In this document: piece after piece, positions 16,978 to 28,869 of the stretch | Position numbering within the stretch: position 1 is the stretch's first letter | Layout of the letters: each line of letters opens with the position of its first letter | Source: JACCWP01 sp963785115 | Lineage (GTDB): Bacteria > Actinomycetota > Actinomycetes > Propionibacteriales > Nocardioidaceae | DNA length: 64,000 nt | Direction of reading: 5' to 3' | NCBI GenBank assembly: GCA_963785115.1 | Contig: CAWATY010000031.1 | Coordinates: 310,001-374,000 of the forward strand | Position numbers and translations under genes: made by a program | Notes under the pieces: generated by a model | What the model saw: the letters and a program-made list of their open reading frames with translations, nothing else | Database searches by the model: none | What the model was told of the DNA's origin: nothing

Positions 16978-17858
16978 GTCGCACCGCCCTCGCCGGGGGC
17001 GTCGGCGTTCGTACGCCCCGCGACGCGGTCGGCCAGCACTCCCCCGGCGCTGCCACCCACGACCGCGAACGTCGCGATCGGCAGCGATGTGGGCGCGACA
17101 TCGGTCCACGCCCGGCTGAGGGCGCCCAGCAGCCGGTGCGCGCTCGCGCCGCGGCTGGCCATGGCCGCCACGTCGTCGTCCTCGATCGGGGCACGGTCCA
17201 GCCCGGTGACGCCGAGCAGCTCGGTCACCACCCGGGTCAACCCGGCGACCTGCACCAGGGACTCGGCGGTCGCGGCCATCTCGGCCGCCTGCTCCTGCAC
17301 CCACTGCTCGACCGCGACGGTCAGCGCGGCCGCCGCGTGGCCCAGCTCGTCGGCCAGGTCGAGCCGGTCGCGGCCGTCGAGTGAGCCGGCCACCTCGTCG
17401 ACCGCGCGCCGCAGCGTGGCTGCCGCCGACTCGTGGTCACGAGCCAGCTCGTCTGCTGCGGCACGCACTGTGGCCCGCAGGCCCTCCGAGTCGTCGTCGC
17501 CCGCCAGCCGTGACATCTGCTCGACCAGCTCGACGGTGCGGTCGGTCCGGTCGGCGAATCCCGCCCGCCACTCGTCGACCGCCCGAGCCAGCTCGGCGAC
17601 GGCGTCCTCGTACGCGAGCAGCCGGCGCGACAGGGCACCCAGGGCGCGGCTCAGCGGCTCGGCGACCGGGCCCGACCACACGCCATCGGCGGCGAGCTGG
17701 GCGTCGACCCGTCCACGGGACTCGACCAGCAGCCGCACCACCTCACGCAGGGCGCCCATGACCGCATCGGTCTCGGCCAGGTCACCGGGGGTGGGGTCGG
17801 CTCCGAGGAAGCGCTCAGGTCGCACGGGGCTCACCGCCGGGCTGGTCAGCGGCTCCAC
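16974..17858 (-). CDS. Helical WXG100-like protein with C-terminal hydrophobic segment
   Basis: 294-aa, almost entirely alpha-helical protein. Residues about 30-110 form a helical hairpin with a W-S-G turn (DGVWSGPVAEPL, near residue 61), the hallmark position of WXG100/LXG-type type VII secretion substrates. A second long helical region (120-215) is rich in Ala/Glu/Arg. Near 258-280 a Gly-rich hydrophobic segment (LPIATFAVVGGSAGGVL) could insert into a membrane. The start is uncertain: ATG 17858 overlaps the upstream gene by 44 bases, whereas GTG 17834 or 17825 would reduce the overlap. No Esx ATPase or membrane channel gene is present nearby, so secretion is speculative. Confidence 0.66.
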   Translation of the reverse strand: MEPLTSPAVSPVRPERFLGADPTPGDLAETDAVMGALREVVRLLVESRGRVDAQLAADGVWSGPVAEPLSRALGALSRRLLAYEDAVAELARAVDEWRAGFADRTDRTVELVEQMSRLAGDDDSEGLRATVRAAADELARDHESAAATLRRAVDEVAGSLDGRDRLDLADELGHAAAALTVAVEQWVQEQAAEMAATAESLVQVAGLTRVVTELLGVTGLDRAPIEDDDVAAMASRGASAHRLLGALSRAWTDVAPTSLPIATFAVVGGSAGGVLADRVAGRTNADAPGEGGAT

Positions 17859-18090
17859 CCGCCTGGTGGCGCAGCGCGTCGGCCCCCTCGCCGCACTCCT
17901 CGGCCGTCTCGGACAGCCGCAGCGACAGCGCCCCCAGCGCGACCGCCAGCGACTCCCCCGCGGTCGCCGGGGCCGCTGCCTCGGGGGCGAGCTCGCCGAC
18001 TAGTCGCCGGGCGCCCAACAGCGCCTCGTCGACCGAGCGCAACGCGTCCGCCAGGTGGGCGAGCTCGTCGGCGACCGTGCTGCTCGGCAT
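17815..18090 (-). CDS. Small helical protein, WXG100-size, first gene of cluster
   Basis: 91-aa acidic helical protein (MPSSTVADELAHLADALRSV...) of the size of WXG100/ESX proteins. It has two predicted helices separated by an Ala/Pro-rich turn (ELAPEAAAPATAGES) rather than a true W-x-G. It shares the phrase LGALS-RL with the following 294-aa protein (LGALSLRLSETAEE against LGALSRRLLAYEDA), suggesting that the two arose by duplication. ATG 18090 is used; GTG 18096 is also in frame. The end overlaps the next gene. It lies 35 bases downstream of glgP on the same strand but is unrelated in function. Confidence 0.6.
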   Translation of the reverse strand: MPSSTVADELAHLADALRSVDEALLGARRLVGELAPEAAAPATAGESLAVALGALSLRLSETAEECGEGADALRHQAGGAADQPGGEPRAT

Positions 18091-18125
18091 CGTCACAGTG
18101 TGCCCGAAACCGGGGTCACGAGGGC

Positions 18126-20708
18126 TCAGGTCGCCGGGTCGGGCGGGGCGGGCTGCTCGGGCCAGGCCACGAGCCCCATCTCGGCGGGTGTGGCGAGCAA
18201 GTCGTGCCGGGGCAGCACCCGCACGGTGTAGCCGAACGCGCCGGTCGTCTCCAGCTTGACCTCGCCGGCGAAGCGGTGGCGACCGCCCTCGTAGCCCTCC
18301 GCGTGGCCCAGCCGGGCGCTCTGCACCCGCTGCAGCGCGTCGTCGTCGCGGACCGACCCGTGGACGACCTCGACCTGTACGTCGCCGGGTTCGAGGCCGT
18401 CGAGGGCCACGAACACCTGTACCGAGAGGGTCGAGCCGACCTCGGGAGCGTCTCCGACACCGGACGCCTCGACGTGCTCGATGCGTACCCGCTCCCACGA
18501 CGCACGCACCCGCCGCTTCCAGTCCGCGAGCTCCTTGGCCCGCCCGTTGTCGGCGCGCAGCACCCGCGCGGTCGCGGCCGCGGGGGCGTACAGGCCCATC
18601 ACGTAGTCACGCACCATGCGGGTCGCCAGCACCTTGGGCCCGAGCGACTTGAGGGTGTGCCGCACCATCTCCAGCCAGCGCACCGGCAGGCCCTGCTCGT
18701 CGCGGTCGTAGAACCGCGCGGCGACCTCATTCTCGATCAGGTCGTAGAGCGCGTGCGCCTCGATGTCGTCGCGGCGGTCCTGGTCGTCGATCCCGTCGGC
18801 CGACGGGATCGCCCAGCCGTTGTTGCCGTCGTACCACTCGTCCCACCACCCGTCGAGAATCGACAGGTTGAGACCACCGTTGAGCGCCGCCTTCATGCCC
18901 GACGTGCCGCAGGCTTCGTACGGACGCAGCGGGTTGTTCAGCCACACGTCGCAGCCGGGGTAGAGCGGCTGGGCCATGCCGATGTCGTAGTCGGGCAGGA
19001 AGACGATCCGGTGCCGCACCGCCGGGTCGTCGGCGAAGCGCACGATGTCCTGGATCAGCCGCTTGCCCCCGTCGTCGGCCGGGTGCGACTTGCCGGCGAT
19101 GACGAGCTGCACCGGGCGCTCGGGGTGCAGCAGCAGGGACTTGAGCCGTTCCGGGTCGCGCAGCATCAGCGTCAGCCGCTTGTACGACGGCACCCGTCGG
19201 GCGAACCCGATCGTCAGCACGTCCGGGTCGAGCACGCCGTGGACCCACCCGAGCTCGGCCGCGGCGTGGCCGCGACGCAGCATCGAGTTGCGCAGCCTGC
19301 GCCGCACGTCCAGCACCAGCCTGCTGCGCAGCTGTCGCTTCGTCGACCAGATGGTCTCGCCGGGAATCTCGTCGACCACGTCGAACGCATCCCGACCGTC
19401 GCCGGGCACCAGGTCGAGCACCTCGCGCGCCACCCAGGTCGGCGCGTGCACACCGTTGGTCACCGATGCGATCGGAACCTCGGAGGCGTCGAAACCCGGC
19501 CACAGGCCGGCGAACATGCCCCGGCTGACACCGCCGTGCAACAGGCTCACGCCGTTGGCCCGCTGGGCCAGCCGCAGACCCATCACCGCCATGTTGAACA
19601 CGCCAGGGTCGCCGCCGGGATAGTCCTCGGCCCCGAGCGCGAGGATCCGGTCGACCGGCACCTCCGGCACCGAGTTGTCGCCGCCGAAGTGCTGCTCGAT
19701 GAGCTCGACCGGGAACCGGTCGATCCCCGCCGGGACGGGCGTGTGGGTGGTGAAGACGGTGGCCGAGCGGCAGATCTCCAACGTGGTGTCGAAATCGAGG
19801 CCGTCGCGCCTGGACCGCTCGCGGATCCGCTCCAGGGTGAGGAAGCCCGCGTGGCCCTCGTTGGTGTGGAACACCTCCGGCGCAGGGACGCCGCTGATCC
19901 GGCAGTACAGCCGAAGCGCCCGGACGCCGCCGATGCCGAGCAGCATCTCCTGGAGCAACCGGTGCTCGGTGCCTCCGCCGTACAGGCGGTCGGTCACGTC
20001 GACGCCGAGGCCGTCGTTGAGGGTGACGTCGGAGTCCAGCAGCAGCAACGGCACCCGGCCGACCTGGGCCACCCAGATCCGGGCGGCCAGCTGCTTGCCG
20101 CCGGGCAGGCCCACGGTCACGTGGGGCACGGTGCCCTCGTCGTCGCGCAACAGCGTCAGCGGGAGCCCGTCGGGGTCGTTGACCGGGTAGGTCTCCTCCT
20201 GCCAGCCCTCGCGCGACAGCGACTGCCGGAAGTAGCCATGCCGGTAGAACAGGCCCACGCCGATGATCGGCACGCCCATGTCGCTCGCGGCCTTGAGGTG
20301 GTCACCGGCGAGGATGCCGAGGCCGCCGGAGTACTGCGGCAGCACGTTGGTGATGCCGAACTCCGGCGAGAAGTACGCGACCGTCGCCGGCACCTCGGCG
20401 CGGGCGCTGGCCGACTCCTGGTACCAGCGCGGGTCGACCAGGTAGCGCTCCAGGTCCTCGCGCACCCCGTGCAACCGCTCCAGGAACGCCGCGTCACCCG
20501 CCAGCCGGTCGAGCCGCTCGATGGACAGCGCACCGAGCAACCGGGCGGGGTCGTGGTGGGTGGAGGCCCACAGGTCGGGGTCGATGGACGCGAACAGGTC
20601 CTGGGTGCCGTGGTGCCAGGACCAGCGCAGATTCGTCGCGAGGTCGCCGAGCGGCTGCAGGGCGGCCGGCAGCACGGGGCGGACGGTGAATCGTCGGATG
20701 GCACGCAC
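18126..20708 (-). CDS. glgP: Alpha-glucan (glycogen/maltodextrin) phosphorylase
   Basis: GT35 phosphorylase that releases glucose-1-phosphate from the non-reducing ends of alpha-1,4-glucan. The 860-aa enzyme belongs to the short-N-terminus bacterial branch (RAIRRFTVRPVLPAALQPLG). Family landmarks include NEGHAGFLTLERIRE, YEACGTSGMKAALNGGLN with the PLP-binding lysine, and SILDGWWDEWYDG. GTG 20708 gives the standard N-terminus; GTG 20714 is two codons earlier and equally possible, and no strong ribosome site is visible for either. It is divergent from the ssuA-like gene. Together with GlgX (4.1 kb) it forms the degradative arm of the alpha-glucan cycle whose synthetic arm is the glgE operon. 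Confidence 0.94.
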   Translation of the reverse strand: MRAIRRFTVRPVLPAALQPLGDLATNLRWSWHHGTQDLFASIDPDLWASTHHDPARLLGALSIERLDRLAGDAAFLERLHGVREDLERYLVDPRWYQESASARAEVPATVAYFSPEFGITNVLPQYSGGLGILAGDHLKAASDMGVPIIGVGLFYRHGYFRQSLSREGWQEETYPVNDPDGLPLTLLRDDEGTVPHVTVGLPGGKQLAARIWVAQVGRVPLLLLDSDVTLNDGLGVDVTDRLYGGGTEHRLLQEMLLGIGGVRALRLYCRISGVPAPEVFHTNEGHAGFLTLERIRERSRRDGLDFDTTLEICRSATVFTTHTPVPAGIDRFPVELIEQHFGGDNSVPEVPVDRILALGAEDYPGGDPGVFNMAVMGLRLAQRANGVSLLHGGVSRGMFAGLWPGFDASEVPIASVTNGVHAPTWVAREVLDLVPGDGRDAFDVVDEIPGETIWSTKRQLRSRLVLDVRRRLRNSMLRRGHAAAELGWVHGVLDPDVLTIGFARRVPSYKRLTLMLRDPERLKSLLLHPERPVQLVIAGKSHPADDGGKRLIQDIVRFADDPAVRHRIVFLPDYDIGMAQPLYPGCDVWLNNPLRPYEACGTSGMKAALNGGLNLSILDGWWDEWYDGNNGWAIPSADGIDDQDRRDDIEAHALYDLIENEVAARFYDRDEQGLPVRWLEMVRHTLKSLGPKVLATRMVRDYVMGLYAPAAATARVLRADNGRAKELADWKRRVRASWERVRIEHVEASGVGDAPEVGSTLSVQVFVALDGLEPGDVQVEVVHGSVRDDDALQRVQSARLGHAEGYEGGRHRFAGEVKLETTGAFGYTVRVLPRHDLLATPAEMGLVAWPEQPAPPDPAT

Positions 20709-20830
20709 CCGCACGACGCTACAGCGAGCCCGCGGCCCGGGTGACCAGAGCATCCGGGGTGGACGAACGGCCGATCAAGCCCGGCAGAACGGACGAATCA
20801 GAGCGACACGCGTCACGTTCGGGACCTAAA

Positions 20831-20895
20831 TTCAGTCAGAATGGCAAGTCCAGTGAACTATGCTGCTTCACTACTCTTACTCAAGTCGATAGTTC
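20831..20895 (+). promoter_or_regulatory. A/T-rich promoter/operator region of the ssuABC-like operon
   Basis: The 208-base gap before the importer operon contains one of the few A/T-rich patches in the window. TATGCT at 20859-20864 could be a -10 element. A 7-bp inverted repeat GAACTAT (20855-20861) / ATAGTTC (20889-20895) and a direct repeat CAAGTC (20845-20850, 20882-20887) surround it and could be regulator sites. No confident -35 was found. Confidence 0.4.
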
Positions 20896-20916
20896 TACAC
20901 CTTCTAGGAGCACCCT

Positions 20917-22002
20917 GTGCGCACGACCACCCTGAACCGCCGCCGCTTCACCGCCGGCGCGGCCGCCCTCGCCTTCTCCGCGATGGGCCTCGCCGGCTGT
21001 GGGTCTGACGACTCCGGCGACTCCGACGAGGCCTCCGGCGGCGGAGGAGGTGGCGACGGCGTCGAGCTGCGGCTCGGCTACTTCCCCAACCTCACCCACG
21101 CGCCGGGCATCGTCGGCATCGACCAGGGCTACTTCGACGACGAGCTGAGCAAGATCGGCGCCACGCTGACGACCGGCGAGTTCAACTCCGGCACCGACAC
21201 CATCGAGGCGATCGTCACCGGCGCCCTGGACATCACCTACATCGGGCCCTCGCCGGCCCTGACCGGCTACGCGAGCAACCCCGACGCCGTCCGGCTCATC
21301 GCCGGGGCGACCTCGGGCGGCGCCGCACTGGTCGTCAACCCGGAGATCACCAGCCCCGAGGACCTGGCGGGCAAGAAGATCGCGACCCCGAGCCTGGGCA
21401 ACACCCAGGACATCGCGGCCCGGTACTGGCTCAAGGAGCAGGGATTCGAGACCACGCCCGAGGGCGGCGGCGAGGTCGAGCTGCTCCCCCAGGACAACCC
21501 GGTCACCATCCAGACCTACCAGCAGGGTGCGATCGACGGCGCCTGGGTGCCCGAGCCGTACGCCTCGATCCTCGAGCAGCAGGGCGCTGAGGTGCTCGTC
21601 GACGAGGCCGAGCTGTGGCCGGACGGTCAGTTCGTGACCACCCACGTGCTGGTCAACGCGCAGTTCCTCGAGGAGAACCCCGAGGTGGTCGAGGCCTTCC
21701 TCAAGGGCCACGTCCAGGCGATCGACTACCTGAACGAGAACTCAGACCAGGCCCGTGACGAGGTGGCGGCGTACCTGGAGGAGTCCACCGGCGCGCCCCT
21801 GGAGCCCGCGGCTCTCGAGACGGCCTGGAGCCGGCTGACCTTCACCAACGACCCGCTGGCCTCGACGCTCTACGAGAACGCCGCGCACGCGGAGGACGTC
21901 GAGCTGCTCGAGCCGATCGACGACATCGAGTCGATCTACGACCTGGACATCCTCAACGGTGTCCTCTCCGACGAAGGCCAAGAGGAGGTCTCCGCGTCGT
22001 GA
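20917..22002 (+). CDS. ABC transporter substrate-binding lipoprotein (SsuA/TauA/NitT type)
   Basis: 361-aa lipoprotein of the NMT1/SsuA/TauA periplasmic-binding family. The signal sequence has an NRRRFTAG twin-arginine-like start and a LAGC lipobox with C28, then a Gly/Asp/Ser linker. The binding domain begins VELRLGYFPNLTHAPGIVG and shows the family phrases DITYIGPSPALTGY and GKKIATPSLGNTQDIAARYWL, with EPYASIL near residue 215. Likely ligands are aliphatic sulfonates, taurine, nitrate or a thiamine precursor; the first is favoured by resemblance but no sulfonate monooxygenase gene accompanies it. It starts at GTG 20917 and overlaps the ATPase gene by four bases. Confidence 0.88.
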   Translation: MRTTTLNRRRFTAGAAALAFSAMGLAGCGSDDSGDSDEASGGGGGGDGVELRLGYFPNLTHAPGIVGIDQGYFDDELSKIGATLTTGEFNSGTDTIEAIVTGALDITYIGPSPALTGYASNPDAVRLIAGATSGGAALVVNPEITSPEDLAGKKIATPSLGNTQDIAARYWLKEQGFETTPEGGGEVELLPQDNPVTIQTYQQGAIDGAWVPEPYASILEQQGAEVLVDEAELWPDGQFVTTHVLVNAQFLEENPEVVEAFLKGHVQAIDYLNENSDQARDEVAAYLEESTGAPLEPAALETAWSRLTFTNDPLASTLYENAAHAEDVELLEPIDDIESIYDLDILNGVLSDEGQEEVSAS

Positions 22003-22793
22003 CCAGCACCGCCACTTCCCTGGTGGGCACCCCTGTCAGCAGCACCGCTCCTGCGGTGCGGCTGCGGGGGGTGTCCAAGACGTTCGGCCATGGCGCCGAG
22101 CAGACCGTGGCACTTCATGACGTCGACCTGGACGTCGCAGAGCGTGAGTTCCTGTGCATCGTCGGCGCGAGCGGCTGTGGCAAGTCCACGATGCTCAACC
22201 TGGTCGCCGGGCTGGACGAGCCCGACGAGGGCAGCCTCGAGGTGGCTTCGGGTCACCGCGTCGCCTTCATGTTCCAGGAGGCGTCGCTGTTCCCCTGGCT
22301 CACCGCCCAGCAGAACGTCGAGCTGGCGCTCAAGCTGCGCGGCGTCGAGAAGACGGCACGTCAGCAGCGGGCCGACGAGCTGCTGTCGCTCGTTCGGCTC
22401 GGCGGTCGGGGCGACAAGCGCCCGCACGAGCTGTCGGGCGGCATGCGCCAACGGGCCGCACTGGCCCGGGTGCTCGCCCAGGACGCCGACATCGTGCTGA
22501 TGGACGAGCCGTTCGCGGCCCTCGACGCCATGACTCGCGACACCATGCACGACGAGCTCGAGCGGATCTGGCTGACGATGCCACTCACCGTGCTCTTCGT
22601 CACGCACAACGTCCGCGAGGCGGCCCGGCTCGCCGACCGCACCATCTTGATGGAGAGCGGGCCGGGCCGGGTGAAGTCGGAGTTCGCGGTCGACCTGCCG
22701 CGGCCCCGGCATGCCGACGACATCCCGGTCGCCGAGCTCACCGGACGACTCACCCACGAGCTGAAGGCGGAGGTGGCCCGCCATGTCGCCTGA
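21999..22793 (+). CDS. ABC transporter ATP-binding protein (SsuB/TauB type)
   Basis: 264-aa nucleotide-binding subunit of the importer. Walker A is GASGCGKST (about residue 58), the Q-loop is FMFQEASLFPW, the signature is LSGGMRQRAALARVLA, Walker B is DIVLMDEPFAALDAMTR, and the switch His is in FVTHNVREAARLADR. The Ser/Gly-rich pattern and the LFPWLT phrase are typical of nitrate/sulfonate/taurine importers. GTG 21999 overlaps the preceding TGA (GTGA), and the stop lies beyond the ATG of the permease gene, so the three genes are tightly coupled. Confidence 0.93.
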   Translation: MTSTATSLVGTPVSSTAPAVRLRGVSKTFGHGAEQTVALHDVDLDVAEREFLCIVGASGCGKSTMLNLVAGLDEPDEGSLEVASGHRVAFMFQEASLFPWLTAQQNVELALKLRGVEKTARQQRADELLSLVRLGGRGDKRPHELSGGMRQRAALARVLAQDADIVLMDEPFAALDAMTRDTMHDELERIWLTMPLTVLFVTHNVREAARLADRTILMESGPGRVKSEFAVDLPRPRHADDIPVAELTGRLTHELKAEVARHVA

Positions 22794-23703
22794 GACCTCG
22801 ACCAGTACGCGGCCGGCCACCACGACGACGCAGGCCGCCGCCCCAGCGCCCCAGCAGGACGTCGTCCAGACCCGGCCGCCGGTGCGCAACGGCCAGCGGC
22901 CGCAGTCGCTCGGCGCCAAGATCTGGGCCTCGGTGTGGCCCAAGCTCCTCGCGGTCGGCATCGCGGTGGTCTTCTGGCAGGCGGTCGTGCTCAGCGGCTG
23001 GCGGACGGAGAACCTGCTCCCCGGCCCCGCCGCGGTGTTCTCCTCGCTGTGGGAGCAGATGCAGACGATCGAGTTCTACTCGATGATCCAGACGACCATG
23101 CAGCGCGGAGTGCTGGGCTTCCTCGCGGCCTTGCTGGTGGGGTCGGCCCTGGGCATCGCGGTCTCGCAGTGGCGGATTCTGCGCGCCGCGGTGGGCAGCC
23201 TGATCACCGGGCTGCAGACCATGCCGTCGATCGCGTGGTTCCCGCTGGCGATCCTGCTGTTCCAGCTGTCGGAGTCGGCGATCTTCTTCGTGATCATCCT
23301 GGGTGCCGCCCCGTCGATCGCGAACGGCATCATCTCCGGGATCGACGAGACGCCGCCGCAGCTGCTGCGGGCGGGGCACATGCTGGGCGCGCGGGGGTGG
23401 AAGCGCTACCGCTACGTCATCCTCCCGGCGGCGCTGCCGTCGTACCTGTCCGGTCTCAAGCAGGGCTGGGCGTTCGCCTGGCGCAGCCTGATGGCCGGCG
23501 AGCTGCTGGTGCCCATCTCCAACAAGGCGTCTCTCGGAAGGGAGCTGGAGAACGCCCGGCAGTTCCTGCAGGCCGACCGGCTGCTCGCTGTGATGATCGT
23601 CATCCTGGTGGTCGGCATGGTGGTCGACGCGCTGTTCAGCGCGATCACCAACCACGTCCGGCGGCGGCGCGGACTCACCGGTCTGCACAGCGTCCCCAAC
23701 TGA
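22783..23703 (+). CDS. ABC transporter permease (SsuC/TauC type)
   Basis: 306-aa inner-membrane permease with a long hydrophilic N-terminus (about 45 residues rich in Thr/Ala/Pro) and six predicted helices in the BPD_transp_1 domain. The EAA-like coupling loop, contacting the ATPase, is visible as PPQLLRAGHMLGARGWKRYRYVILPAALP around residues 187-215. MPSIAWFPLAILLFQLSE is the characteristic helix of the SsuC/TauC group. The ATG at 22783 overlaps the ATPase gene by eleven bases. It completes the importer; glgE follows after 75 bases and seems to be a separate unit. Confidence 0.92.
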   Translation: MSPETSTSTRPATTTTQAAAPAPQQDVVQTRPPVRNGQRPQSLGAKIWASVWPKLLAVGIAVVFWQAVVLSGWRTENLLPGPAAVFSSLWEQMQTIEFYSMIQTTMQRGVLGFLAALLVGSALGIAVSQWRILRAAVGSLITGLQTMPSIAWFPLAILLFQLSESAIFFVIILGAAPSIANGIISGIDETPPQLLRAGHMLGARGWKRYRYVILPAALPSYLSGLKQGWAFAWRSLMAGELLVPISNKASLGRELENARQFLQADRLLAVMIVILVVGMVVDALFSAITNHVRRRRGLTGLHSVPN

Positions 23704-23778
23704 CCCGTCCATCCGTCGAGACCTCCGCGACCCCCGCCACCGTGCCGGGTCGTGGAGGTCTCGCTACGTTGGCACCCG

Positions 23779-25770
<1,992 letters not shown>

Positions 25771-25771
25771 G

Positions 25772-27459
<1,688 letters not shown>

Positions 27460-27463
<4 letters not shown>

Positions 27464-28869
27464 CCGACGACCTGACGACACCGCTCGCGCACTACCTAGG
27501 GGTGCAGCGATGGTTCGCCGGCAAGGGCCGCGACCTCGTCGTCGACCGCGTCCGCACGCTGGCGTGGCTCGGCGAGGCCGGAGCCGACCCCCGGGTGGCC
27601 ATGGCGCTGGTCGACGTGACCTCGGGCACCGGCGCGGCTGCGGTCAGCGACACCTACCAGGTGCCGCTGTCGTACCGGACCCAGCGCCTCGACCAGCTCG
27701 AGGGCGCCTACCTCGGTGAGCACGAGGGTCCCGACGGGCTCGGCCAGGTGTACGACGCCGTGCACGACAAGGCGGCGGTGGCCCTGCTGGTCGACGCCCT
27801 GGTGCATGAGAGCGTGCCGGCGCCACTGCGTGCCCGGGTGGTCGAGCCCCAGGAGCCGGACCTGTCCGGCCCGACGGTCGTGCTGACCGGTGAGCAGTCG
27901 AACACCAACGTCGTCGTCGGCGAGCGGCTGCTGCTCAAGGTGTTCCGTCGCGTCGCTCCCGGGCGCAACCCCGACATCGAGGTGCTCGACGTGCTCACCC
28001 GGTCGGGGTCGCCCGCGGTGGTGCCGCTGCTGGGCTGGCTCGAGGTGGACGGTGACGACGCTGAGCCGATCGACCTCGTCATGGTCTCGGAGTTCCTCGG
28101 GATGGCGACCGACGGGTGGGACCTCGCCCTGACCAGCGTCCGCGACCTGTTCGCCGAGCGCGACCTCTACCCCGAGGAGGTCGGCGGTGACTTCGCCTCG
28201 GAGTCGCACCGACTCGGCAGGGCTACCGCCAAGGTGCACGCGACCCTGGCCGAGCGCCTCCCGACCGGGACTTGGGACTCCACCGACCTGCAGGGGCTGG
28301 CCGCCCGGATGCGGACCCGGCTGGACGCTGCCGTCGACGAGGTCCCCGACCTGGCGCCGCACGGCGAGGCGCTCAGCGCGCTGTTCGACCGCGTCGCTGG
28401 GATCGAGGACCCGGTGCCGGTTCAGCGCGTGCACGGCGACCTGCACCTCGGGCAGACGCTGCGCACGTTCGACGGCTGGCGGATCATCGACTTCGAGGGC
28501 GAGCCTGCCAAGGCGTTGGCGGAGCGGGTCGCGCTGGACGCGGCGGTCCGCGACGTGGCCGGCATGCTCCGCTCGTTCGACTACGCCGCGCAGTCCCAGT
28601 GGGCCGATCTGCTCGGCGACCACCAGCTCGCCACCCGGGCCACCGAGTGGGCGACCCGCAACCGCACCGCGTTCCTCGAGGGCTACGCCGCCGAGGCCGG
28701 TCGCGATCCGCGCGAGCAGGACGTCCTGCTGGCGGCGTACGAGGCCGACAAGGCCGTCTACGAAGTCGTCTACGAGGCCCGCAACAGGCCGTCCTGGCTC
28801 CCGATCCCGCTGCGGGCGGTCGCCCGGCTGGGCGGTTCCGACTCGCTGACTGGAGGTGGCCACCGGTGA
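27460..28869 (+). CDS. mak: Maltokinase (ATP:maltose 1-phosphotransferase)
   Basis: Phosphorylates maltose to maltose-1-phosphate, the GlgE donor; also called Pep2. 469 aa. The N-terminal cap begins LAHYLGVQRWFAGKGRD, diagnostic for the family. The kinase core has VLTGEQSNTNVVVGERLLLKVFRR (nucleotide-loop and lysine region), RVHGDLHLGQTLRT (catalytic Asp) and RIIDFEGEPAKAL (metal-binding Asp). The C-terminus ends RPSWLPIPLRAVARL, also typical. The GTG start overlaps the treS stop by four bases and the stop overlaps the glgB GTG in the same way. Confidence 0.95.

Noticed and set aside
18204..20744. An 846-codon open frame antisense to glgP
   Set aside because: It is the complement of a well-conserved phosphorylase gene and has no recognisable protein motifs or start signals.
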